DNA from: Candidatus Hydrothermota bacterium
Lineage (GTDB): Bacteria; Hydrothermota; Hydrothermia; B15-G9; DRBW01
Length of the DNA stretch: 59,173 bases
Direction: 5' to 3'
NCBI GenBank assembly: GCA_021158525.1
Contig: JAGGUL010000021.1
Location: forward strand, 1-59,173
The translations under genes and the position numbers were made by a program. Shown piece by piece: positions 52,549 through 59,173 of the stretch (the stretch's first letter is position 1; every line of letters begins with the position of its first letter). Under the pieces are notes generated by a model. It saw only the letters and a list, made by a program, of their open reading frames with translations. It was not told the origin of the DNA and ran no database searches.

Positions 52549-53133
52549 ATGGATTTTAAAAAGGCGTCGTTCAGGAATACGTTTCTCGTCGTTCTGATCC
52601 TGTCAGTGGTCCTGGCTTTCTTCTATAACAGCATGGTATACAGTTCCAAGAAGAAGAACCTCACCAAACTCAAAACTGAGCTGAAAGAAGCACAGGCAAA
52701 TCTTGATGTGCTGAAAGCCAGGGCCATGAATATAGACAGGGTAAAAGCCGAACTCGATTCACTCACGCGGATGTGGAATGTGCTCAAGAAATACCTTCCA
52801 ACCGAACAGGATCTGCCGGAGTGGCTCAGGGAGATAGCCGATGCGGGCAGGCGTTCGGGCATAGATTTCCTCCTCTTCAAACCTCAACAGCCGGTGAGTC
52901 ACGAGCTTTACACAGAGTATCCAGCGGAAATCCGCGTCAGATCGGGTTATCACGAACTCGGCACCTTCTTGAGCTTTCTGGTCAACCTTCCGAGGCTCAC
53001 GAAAATAAGTCACCTCAGCATGAATTCTTTCAAGAATCCCAAAGTGCCCGCCCAGACGATGGAGGTGAGCTTCACGGCCTCCACCTTTATCTATACGCCC
53101 AAACCGGCTCAAGCTGAGGAGGAGAAAAAATGA
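52549..53133 (+). CDS. pilO: Pilus alignment protein PilO
   Basis: A 194-residue bitopic inner-membrane protein: membrane helix (FLVVLILSVVLAFFYNSMVY), a coiled-coil (KKKNLTKLKTELKEAQANL) and the PilO ferredoxin-like periplasmic domain with LPTEQDLPEWLREI and YHELGTFLSFLVNLPRL, both diagnostic for PilO. It forms a heterodimer with the PilN part of the upstream fusion. It overlaps the AMIN-PilP gene by 4 bases. Confidence 0.92.
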   Translation: MDFKKASFRNTFLVVLILSVVLAFFYNSMVYSSKKKNLTKLKTELKEAQANLDVLKARAMNIDRVKAELDSLTRMWNVLKKYLPTEQDLPEWLREIADAGRRSGIDFLLFKPQQPVSHELYTEYPAEIRVRSGYHELGTFLSFLVNLPRLTKISHLSMNSFKNPKVPAQTMEVSFTASTFIYTPKPAQAEEEKK

Positions 53134-53870
53134 GAAACAAATCGAAAGTGATGCTTCTGACCGTGTTATTGGTCCCTCTCTTTCTCTCTGCGGAGCCCTT
53201 CCTGAACGTGAAGGAGATCAAATTCGAGCGAACAGGCGAGATAAGAGAGGTCCTCATAATCGGTTCCGCCCCGATCACCCGTTACAGGGATACTCTGAAG
53301 GCCGATGAGAAAATCCTGACCATCGACATCGACAGCGCCCTGTACAAGGCTTCCTTCAGAAACCTGAAAATCAATGACGATTGCGTCGCCTCCATTTCGG
53401 GCGCTCAGTTCAAAGTAACCCCCGCCCCCACGGTGAGAATCAACATAAAGTTCAAAACTAACGTGGAATATGCACTGCTGCCCAAAACCGATACACTCAC
53501 CATTATAGTGGAGAAGGCAAAGGAGACTATAAGAATAAGTCCGGTGCTCGGCACCTTCTTTTTCTACAACAGTTACGGCAGAAGGGATCCCTTCGAGCCC
53601 CTGCTCTCGCAGGAAAAGAGCGATACTCTTCTAAACGTGGGAAGCGCCATGCTCGTCGGAATCATCCATCAGGGAGATACCAGCCTTGCCCTCCTCAAAG
53701 ACGTCAATGGTATGGGTTTCGTCCTCAAGAAAGGGGACAGGGTGCGGGGCGGATCTGTTCTCGACATAAAGGACAACGAAGTAGTGTTTCTTTTGAGCGA
53801 TTACGGATTTAACCGAAAGGTTATCCTGAAATTAGAAAAAGACCAATCGTTGGAAGGGAGGTCGCAATGA
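53130..53870 (+). CDS. pilP: AMIN-PilP fusion protein
   Basis: A 246-residue exported protein with a signal peptide ending near LFLSAEP. Residues about 24-135 look like an AMIN domain (VKEIKFERTGEIREVLIIGS onward), the peptidoglycan-binding module usually found at the N-terminus of PilQ. After it, YGRRDPFEPLL starts the PilP part, with the beta-domain AMLVGIIHQGDTSLALLKD and GYRVRGGSVL-like sequence. The PilP lipobox is missing; anchoring may be by the AMIN domain instead. It overlaps pilQ by 4 bases, and that PilQ lacks AMIN. Confidence 0.85.
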   Translation: MRNKSKVMLLTVLLVPLFLSAEPFLNVKEIKFERTGEIREVLIIGSAPITRYRDTLKADEKILTIDIDSALYKASFRNLKINDDCVASISGAQFKVTPAPTVRINIKFKTNVEYALLPKTDTLTIIVEKAKETIRISPVLGTFFFYNSYGRRDPFEPLLSQEKSDTLLNVGSAMLVGIIHQGDTSLALLKDVNGMGFVLKKGDRVRGGSVLDIKDNEVVFLLSDYGFNRKVILKLEKDQSLEGRSQ

Positions 53871-55084
53871 AGGCTATGATCGTTAAGAGCTTCATTTTGA
53901 TGGCCCTTATAGGTTCGGGGCTGTACAGCCAGGAAATCCATGGAGAGCGTCTCGTCTCCATGGATTTCGAGAACGCAGACATAAGGACTGTATTGAGGGC
54001 TTTCGCCGATATCGGCGGCGTGAACATCATCGCCACAAAAGGCGTTCAGGGCACAGTAACCCTCAAGTTAAGGAATCTCCCGTGGAAACAGGCTCTAAAA
54101 GCAGTGCTTGAGATCAACGGGTTCTCCATGATCGAAGAGGACAACATCATAAAGGTGATGACGGCGGCGGAGATGGAGGACAGCAAAAAGGCGATGAAAC
54201 TCGAAACGCGGATTTTCAACGTCAAGTTTGCCAAAGCCGACAAGCTGGAAGGGGTCATTTCCGGCATGCTTTCTTCTCGGGGATCGATAAAGGTGGAATC
54301 CAGAACTAACTCCCTTATCGTGACAGATATCCCCATGGTGATGTCGAGGATCGAGGACATCCTCGCCCGTGTCGATAACCCCACGCCTCAGGTCCTGGTC
54401 AAAGCAAAGCTCGTCGAAGTAAATTACGGGGCCCTGCGGGAGCTGGGTGTCGTATGGAGAGCGGGAAATATGGAGGATGTCAGGACATCCACCCATTCGG
54501 GCGCCGAGCTCTCCGTTCCACCGCCCGCGTCGAATGCCGCCTTTTACTTCGGCAAACTTCTATCTCAGGCCCAGCTTGACCTCGTTATCTCCACACTCGA
54601 AGACGAGAACAAGGCCAATGTCCTCTCTGAACCCAGCATACTGGTGGCAGATAATCAGGAAGCCATGATCCTGTCAGGCAAGAAGATACCCATAGTAACG
54701 AGAGATTTCGCCGGAAACCAGATCATTCAGTTCTTCGATGTGGCCCTCAAACTGACGGTCACGCCGCACATAAGTCCCGACGGCAAGATCGTAATGGACC
54801 TTCACCCAGTGATAAGCGATATAGCAGGCGAAGCCCCCGGAGCAGTCGGACCGGTGATCTCTTCTCAGGAGGCACAGACGAAGCTGACCGTGAACAACGG
54901 CGAAACTGTTGTGATCGGAGGCATAATCAAGACCCAGTCCCAGGATGTGAAGAAAGGTGTTCCCCTTCTTTCCAGCATCCCGATCATCGGCAACCTGTTC
55001 AAGTATACAAAGCACGAGGTGAACAAAACGGAGCTCATGATTTTTGTCACGCCACAAATAGTGGAGACAACGGCTTCGGAGTGA
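53867..55084 (+). CDS. pilQ: Secretin PilQ, short form
   Basis: A 405-residue secretin with a signal peptide (ILMALIGSGLYSQ). Domains: N0/STN (SMDFENADIRTVLRAFADI), N1 (IFNVKFAKADKLEGVIS to IEDILARVDNP), then the secretin core (EPSILVADNQEAMILSGKK, LTVTPHISPDGKIVM, VVIGGIIKTQS, VPLLSSIPIIGNLFK, LMIFVTPQI). Typical PilQ proteins have 600-900 residues because of N-terminal AMIN repeats, which are absent here and appear instead on the PilP gene. It is the last gene of the operon. Confidence 0.95.
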   Translation: MKAMIVKSFILMALIGSGLYSQEIHGERLVSMDFENADIRTVLRAFADIGGVNIIATKGVQGTVTLKLRNLPWKQALKAVLEINGFSMIEEDNIIKVMTAAEMEDSKKAMKLETRIFNVKFAKADKLEGVISGMLSSRGSIKVESRTNSLIVTDIPMVMSRIEDILARVDNPTPQVLVKAKLVEVNYGALRELGVVWRAGNMEDVRTSTHSGAELSVPPPASNAAFYFGKLLSQAQLDLVISTLEDENKANVLSEPSILVADNQEAMILSGKKIPIVTRDFAGNQIIQFFDVALKLTVTPHISPDGKIVMDLHPVISDIAGEAPGAVGPVISSQEAQTKLTVNNGETVVIGGIIKTQSQDVKKGVPLLSSIPIIGNLFKYTKHEVNKTELMIFVTPQIVETTASE

Positions 55085-55140
55085 AAAACTGATAAGAAAA
55101 CTCGCAGCCTTTCGCTTTACGCCCTTTCGGGGATCTTGTG

Positions 55141-55169
55141 TTGACAACCCCTCTTCTTGTACATATTTT
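55141..55169 (+). promoter_or_regulatory. Sigma-70 promoter of minor pilin operon
   Basis: TTGACA (55141-55146), 17-base spacer, TATTTT (55164-55169). Transcription would begin near 55176, followed by GAGGGG as ribosome site before the GTG at 55194. Confidence 0.75.
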
Positions 55170-55187
55170 AAAGATAAAAAGAGGGGT
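55147..55187. repeat. Inverted repeat spanning the fimT promoter
   Basis: ACCCCTCTT (55147-55155) and AAGAGGGGT (55179-55187) are perfect 9-bp arms that bracket the -10 element, with 23 bases between. Only the right arm would be transcribed, so a DNA operator is more likely than an RNA hairpin. The right arm also contains the ribosome site. Confidence 0.6.
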
Positions 55188-55193
55188 GAAAAA

Positions 55194-55820
55194 GTGAGAA
55201 AGGCCGAATTCGGCTTCACTCTCATAGAGATTCTCATTATTGTAGCGCTGATAGCTATAATAGCGGGTCTGAGTTATCCGAGCCTGAAGGGAACCGTTCG
55301 GCGAGCTGCTCTCAACCGCTCGCAGGATGCCGTTTTCTCCGCGCTGGAATATGCGAGGATAAAGGCTATGGAAACCGGAAACGATTGGGTCGTCATTTTT
55401 TTCCCCTCCGACTCTTCCTATACGGTGTTTAGCGATAACGGAATAACGTCACCGGGTCCCGACGGAGTTCTTTTCACCGACGATGACATAATAACCCCCT
55501 CTTATAGAAACAACGGGACGCTCGATGGCAGCGCCATCGGTGAAACTTCTACTCAAAGAAAATACTGGCTCGATAAAGGCGTCTATTACGGTTCATCGCC
55601 CGATGTCGACAAACTCGCTTGTTCCAATCAGAGCGGCACACCCCCTTCCGACGGCATCAGTTTTGATAACAATCGAGCGAGATTCAACTTATGGGGTATC
55701 CTCCGCGGGAATGACGGTGCAGTATACCTTACAGAGGGCAAAAATACCAGGGCCGTATCTGTCCGAGCGGCCACCGGGAGGATCAAGGCATGTCTCTGGC
55801 GGGGAACGATATGGCAATAA
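55194..55820 (+). CDS. fimT: Minor prepilin FimT/GspH-like
   Basis: A 208-residue prepilin: VRKAEFGFTLIEILIIVALIAI gives the leader, cleavage site, Glu +5 and helix. The part after it, with NRSQDAVFSALEYARIKAMETGN, is the GspH/FimT family signature. GTG 55194 has GAGGGG at 7 bases. An Asp-rich stretch (GPDGVLFTDDDI) is present. FimT-like pilins take part in the priming or tip complex and in some species bind DNA. It overlaps pilV by 31 bases. Confidence 0.88.
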   Translation: MRKAEFGFTLIEILIIVALIAIIAGLSYPSLKGTVRRAALNRSQDAVFSALEYARIKAMETGNDWVVIFFPSDSSYTVFSDNGITSPGPDGVLFTDDDIITPSYRNNGTLDGSAIGETSTQRKYWLDKGVYYGSSPDVDKLACSNQSGTPPSDGISFDNNRARFNLWGILRGNDGAVYLTEGKNTRAVSVRAATGRIKACLWRGTIWQ

Positions 55821-56314
55821 ACGACAGGGGATTTTCTCTCATCGAGGTGATGGTGGCACTCGCCATCCTGGCCATCGGTCTCCTCGGCCTCTTGAACCTC
55901 AGCTTTTATGCTATCAGGGCGAATAAACAGAACAAAGAGATAGTCTGGGCGCGCCTCCTCGCTGAGCAGACAGCCCAGGACCTCCAGCTTGCAGATTACG
56001 ATGATGCTCTGCTTCAGGACGACGGCGACACCACTGACCTCGACGACTCATCTAACCCCGATCACAGCTCGATACTCGTCGGGATCGACGATGACGGGGA
56101 TGGAAGAACTGACGAGGAAATCGCTGATGGCCTTGACAACGACGGAGACGCCCTGATCGACGAAGACCTGCGTAACTACAGCATCGTCTGGAATGTGGCC
56201 GATAACGTCCCGGCGGATCAGATGAAAACGATAAGGGTCATAGCGATCTGGACGAAAAATAATTACCGGCATACCGTTAAAGTGGACCTGGTAAGGGGGA
56301 GATACAAATGGTAA
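55790..56314 (+). CDS. pilV: Minor prepilin PilV-like
   Basis: A 174-residue prepilin: GFSLIEVMVALAILAIGLLGLL is the classic PilV/GspI start. ATG 55790 has GGGAGG 8 bases before it; ATG 55811 would give a shorter leader and is possible. The centre carries two Asp repeats (DDDGDGRTDEE and LDNDGDALIDED) like thrombospondin type 3 calcium loops, more than in the other pilins. It lies between fimT and pilW, the usual minor pilin order. Confidence 0.9.
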   Translation: MSLAGNDMAINDRGFSLIEVMVALAILAIGLLGLLNLSFYAIRANKQNKEIVWARLLAEQTAQDLQLADYDDALLQDDGDTTDLDDSSNPDHSSILVGIDDDGDGRTDEEIADGLDNDGDALIDEDLRNYSIVWNVADNVPADQMKTIRVIAIWTKNNYRHTVKVDLVRGRYKW

Positions 56315-57240
56315 GGAACGAAAGGGGAATTTCCCTCATCGAGCTGCTGGTTGCAGTGGCCATCACTTCGGTGATTCTGATCGGCGCTCTGTACGTTTTT
56401 CTAACTCAGATGCGCCACTCCCACACTGAGAGAAAGATCGCCCAGGCCCGTTCCGAAGTGCAAGTGGGCGAAAACCTGATGAAAAGGGACATCCTCCTCG
56501 CCGGCTACGGCCTGCCCAACAACCTCAGGGCCATAATCGCGGGTAATTCCTCATCCTCGCACGACTCCGTGACTTTCATCGGCAATGCCTTCGATGCATC
56601 CACAGGTTACGGCAAGTGGACCTTTGTGATGGAGAGGGCGCAATTCTCCCATACGGTGAAAGTCCGAAGGTGGAATCAGGACAACATAAGTGTGGGCGAC
56701 AACCTCATTTTTCTCAACGACGACAAGACCCTGATAGACGGCCCAGCACAGGTCACAAATCTCGTCGAAACTGTGGGACAGGATCTGGATGGCGACGGAA
56801 GTCCCGACCCCGCCTATGACGTCACATTGAACAGTTCGGTATCGGTGGCCAGAGGAAGCTTTGCTTACGTGATACCTGTCGGAGGAACGCCCGCCGTGGT
56901 AACCTATACCCTGGACAGCCTGGTCTTAAAGCGAAACGGTGTTCCTTTCCTCGAGCCTGTAGAGGACTTTCAGCTCGCTTACGGGCTCGATACTAATGAG
57001 GACGGAAGGGTCGATCTATGGACAAACGACGTCAACAGCTACAATTATGGGACGCTCAGGAAACAGCTCAAGCTCGTGCGTTTTAACATACTCCTCCGAA
57101 CAGGGAAATATGATCCACGTTATGTCTACCCCCACGACCAGATAACGCTGGAGGACCGCACCATAGACGTCGATTCCTTAGGGAGACATTATAGAAGGGC
57201 CGTTTTAAGAACCCTTGCCATACCGAGGAATTTAAAATGA
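56308..57240 (+). CDS. pilW: Minor prepilin PilW-like
   Basis: A 310-residue large minor prepilin: ERGISLIELLVAVAITSVILIGAL start with Glu +5, then an extended globular domain, as PilW/GspJ proteins have. Asp-rich loops DLDGDGSPDP and DTNEDGRVDL are present. It overlaps pilV by 7 bases and pilX by 4. PilW-type pilins belong to the tip complex that supports PilY1. Confidence 0.9.
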   Translation: MVRNERGISLIELLVAVAITSVILIGALYVFLTQMRHSHTERKIAQARSEVQVGENLMKRDILLAGYGLPNNLRAIIAGNSSSSHDSVTFIGNAFDASTGYGKWTFVMERAQFSHTVKVRRWNQDNISVGDNLIFLNDDKTLIDGPAQVTNLVETVGQDLDGDGSPDPAYDVTLNSSVSVARGSFAYVIPVGGTPAVVTYTLDSLVLKRNGVPFLEPVEDFQLAYGLDTNEDGRVDLWTNDVNSYNYGTLRKQLKLVRFNILLRTGKYDPRYVYPHDQITLEDRTIDVDSLGRHYRRAVLRTLAIPRNLK

Positions 57241-57698
57241 CGGTAAAAAGAGACAAAGGCATAGCCCTGATCACGGTACTGCTCCTGCTTGCAGCGGCGA
57301 TGCTCGTCGGGATATATGCGATCTACATGGCTACAAAGGGCCTTGAGATAACCGGTGGAATAAGAAGGTATACCAACGCCATGGAAGCCGCTCAGGCGGG
57401 AGTTGATCTGGGCGTTGCCGAGGTGGAGAAATCTTTCATCGAGGGAGGCGACCCCTCAGACCAGGAAACTGATCTCGGCTCATATCACGTCAAGGTCGCG
57501 ATAAAAAGGCTTTTTGCTGCCCACGTGACCGGAGGCGCCGTTGAGTTCGCAGCAGGTTACGAGGGCCTCGGAAAAGGCTCAGCTGGCGGCGGTACCGCGG
57601 TTTACTACAAAATAATATCCACCGCTCGGGGACCCCGGTCCTCGAGGGTGCAGATAGAGGCTCTTTACAAAAAGAGCATTAACATCCACGGAGGGTGA
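57237..57698 (+). CDS. pilX: Minor prepilin PilX-like
   Basis: A 153-residue protein: short leader, GIALITVLLLLAAAMLVGIYA helix and the segment YTNAMEAAQAGVDLGVAEVEKSF, the PilX/GspK-like signature. PilX-type pilins lack the normal Glu +5, as seen here (Thr). It is likely the pilin that contacts PilY1, whose gene follows 4 bases later. Confidence 0.85.
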   Translation: MTVKRDKGIALITVLLLLAAAMLVGIYAIYMATKGLEITGGIRRYTNAMEAAQAGVDLGVAEVEKSFIEGGDPSDQETDLGSYHVKVAIKRLFAAHVTGGAVEFAAGYEGLGKGSAGGGTAVYYKIISTARGPRSSRVQIEALYKKSINIHGG

Positions 57699-57702
57699 TA
57701 CG

Positions 57703-59173
57703 ATGAAGCGCCGCTCTTTTTATATGGTTTTAGCTATCGCCGTTACGGCAACAGCCCTCTTTTCCCAGGACATGGCCGATTATTGCTCGGTCCCTCCCTT
57801 TGTGGGGAACCTCGTCCCTCCCAACGTCCTCATAATCCTCGATAACTCAGGAAGTATGTTGTGGGCCGCATACGATAATGATGACAGCCCCAGTAATATA
57901 GCATCGGGTTATGACTCCACACGGCTCTATTACGGCATATTTGATCCCGAGAAAAGATATAACTATGTCGGAACTCACAGCGATGGATATTTCAAGGAGA
58001 ACGACCACGGAAACTGGAGCGGGAACTTCCTGAACTGGGTAACAATGATCCGATGGGACATAGCGAGAAAAGTGCTGACCGGAGGCAGGGTGGAAACAGA
58101 GGGCTCCGACATGTTCCTGGTGGCAGATCCCTATCCAAGGAGCTACCAGAACAGAAAATACCATCCCGGTTCTGGAGTATCTCCTCACCCCGAGGCGAGA
58201 TACTGGGGGAGATCCGGCCCCTATCTATACGTAGACGACGATTCCTACATGTATTCCAGCCCTATCGCCAGATACAGGGTCAGGATTAAGATAACGGAGA
58301 GCCCTCAGGGCATCCTCCAGAGAACCGCTTCGGGTGTGCGCTATGGCCTCATGTTCTTCAACAATGATCAGGGCGGGTATATCAGCACCTATATACGCGA
58401 TTCTTACGATTATTACGGCGGAATGTACCACATTGACAGGATAATATCCACCGTCAACAAAAATCTCTCCGATTATTCCTGTTCTGACTGCGTCTATTCC
58501 ACCTGGACTCCCCTCGCGGAGGCCCTCCACGAGGCTTACAGGTTTTACTCACAACAGTCCCCTTACTACTATTACAGCGATTTCACCAGAGACCCCGGGA
58601 ATCCCACCTATGATCCATATTACATCAATGACCCCATCACGGGAGCCCCCATACCCGTTCCCTGCAGAAGGAGCTTTATCATAATCGTAACCGACGGAGA
58701 ATCGACACAGGACAGAGACATCCCTTCCTATCTCCAGGACACAGACGGCGACGGGAACGATCCAGTCCCGGCAGGACAGGACCCTGGTGATTACCCATGG
58801 GCTTCCGACGGTTCGGATTACCTCGACGATGTGGCCTTCTACATACACATCAATGACATAAGGAGCGACATCGGTGGACCCTGGACTCAGAACATCACCC
58901 TGTACGCGGTGAGGGCCTTCGGGATACCGACGGTCATGACCCTGAGAGACGCGGCCATAAACGGCGGATTTATCGACAGAAACGGGAACGACGTTCCCGA
59001 TCTTCAGGAGGAATGGGATGAAGATGGGGACAGCATTCCCGATACCTACTTCGAGGCTCCCTCTGGTTATGAACTCGAGGATGCCCTCCTGAGGGTGATT
59101 ACCGACATATTGAGGAGAAACGCCTCGGGCACTGCTATTGCCGTGCTGGCAACTTCCTCAAGGGGCGAAGGAA
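57703..59173 (+). CDS. pilY1: PilY1-like tip adhesin, 3' end cut by window
   Basis: An open frame of at least 490 codons from ATG 57703 (GGAGGGTG 6-12 bases upstream) to the window edge, without stop. It begins with a signal peptide (RRSFYMVLAIAVTATALFSQ) and then a von Willebrand A start VLIILDNSGSM, the MIDAS metal motif DxSxS. Later come SFIIIVTDGEST, the second vWA strand, and several Asp loops (DTDGDGNDP, DEDGDSIPDT). PilY1 proteins sit at the pilus tip, bind calcium and act in adhesion and sensing. The C-terminal beta-propeller expected of the family lies beyond the window. Confidence 0.88.
   Translation, partial: MKRRSFYMVLAIAVTATALFSQDMADYCSVPPFVGNLVPPNVLIILDNSGSMLWAAYDNDDSPSNIASGYDSTRLYYGIFDPEKRYNYVGTHSDGYFKENDHGNWSGNFLNWVTMIRWDIARKVLTGGRVETEGSDMFLVADPYPRSYQNRKYHPGSGVSPHPEARYWGRSGPYLYVDDDSYMYSSPIARYRVRIKITESPQGILQRTASGVRYGLMFFNNDQGGYISTYIRDSYDYYGGMYHIDRIISTVNKNLSDYSCSDCVYSTWTPLAEALHEAYRFYSQQSPYYYYSDFTRDPGNPTYDPYYINDPITGAPIPVPCRRSFIIIVTDGESTQDRDIPSYLQDTDGDGNDPVPAGQDPGDYPWASDGSDYLDDVAFYIHINDIRSDIGGPWTQNITLYAVRAFGIPTVMTLRDAAINGGFIDRNGNDVPDLQEEWDEDGDSIPDTYFEAPSGYELEDALLRVITDILRRNASGTAIAVLATSSRGEG

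Noticed and set aside
57847-58848. Several minus-strand open frames opposite the PilY1-like gene
   Set aside because: All lie antisense to one continuous frame with signal peptide and vWA motifs.
1-59173. CRISPR arrays, insertion sequences, tRNA or rRNA genes
   Set aside because: No regularly spaced repeats, transposase motifs or cloverleaf and rRNA signatures were seen; nearly all gaps are short and accounted for.

Overview
The window reads as a chromosomal segment of an uncultured, Gram-negative-type bacterium that invests heavily in type IV pili. Secretins, lipoproteins and alignment-complex proteins point to an outer membrane. Two exported proteins end in tails resembling the type IX secretion C-terminal sorting domain, which suggests a lineage near the FCB group or a candidate phylum of the WOR-3/TA06 kind. 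Strong use of AGG/AGA for arginine and ATA for isoleucine hints at a thermophile. The taxonomic statement is inference; no marker in the window settles it.

Layout. (1) 1-10215, plus strand: the end of one prepilin gene, a terminator, a sigma-54 promoter, a second prepilin gene, then eight genes in the order of the Vibrio MSHA pilus locus (mshI-J-K-L-M-N-E-G: PilM/N-like, PilO-like, PilP-like, secretin, ExeA-type ATPase, TPR protein, assembly ATPase, PilC-like platform). (2) 10201-21938, minus strand: a housekeeping operon rplT-pheS-pheT-zapB-like-zapA-[6S-like RNA]-rarA-rny-ymdB-fumA-fumB-rmlA-rmlB driven by a consensus sigma-70 promoter, with a terminator-like hairpin just before pheS. (3) 22054-27581, plus strand: the major pilin gene with its own sigma-54 promoter and upstream repeats, followed by a probable glycosylation set (TMTC-like membrane glycosyltransferase, UbiA-type phosphoribosyltransferase, two GT9 enzymes). 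(4) 27551-31309: a three-gene ABC transporter set like Myxococcus pilH-pilI-pilG, then pilT. (5) 31306-34940, minus strand: TgpA-like transglutaminase, DUF58, MoxR. (6) 35067-47147: mixed metabolic and surface genes (HIT, SpoIID, an alpha/beta-barrel protein, aminotransferase, GT2, M1 peptidase, Fe-alcohol dehydrogenase, GNAT, and a large C39-like/LVIVD surface protein). (7) 47262-55084: prepilin peptidase, then a second pilus alignment operon (TPR protein, an MshEN-AAA+ fusion, PilMN fusion, lipoprotein, PilO, AMIN-PilP, short PilQ). (8) 55141-59173: minor pilins FimT-PilV-PilW-PilX and a PilY1-like tip protein that runs off the window end.

How it fits together: two alignment/secretin modules lie within one 59-kb segment with a single assembly ATPase, platform protein, prepilin peptidase and retraction ATPase, so they may share motors. 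The most unusual gene is 49274-50449, which joins the N-terminal domain of PilB/MshE ATPases to a DnaA/Hda-like AAA+ module. Several transcription starts (about 34940, 35067, 39267, 43307 and 47298) appear leaderless. No rRNA, tRNA, CRISPR array, insertion sequence or prophage was seen.
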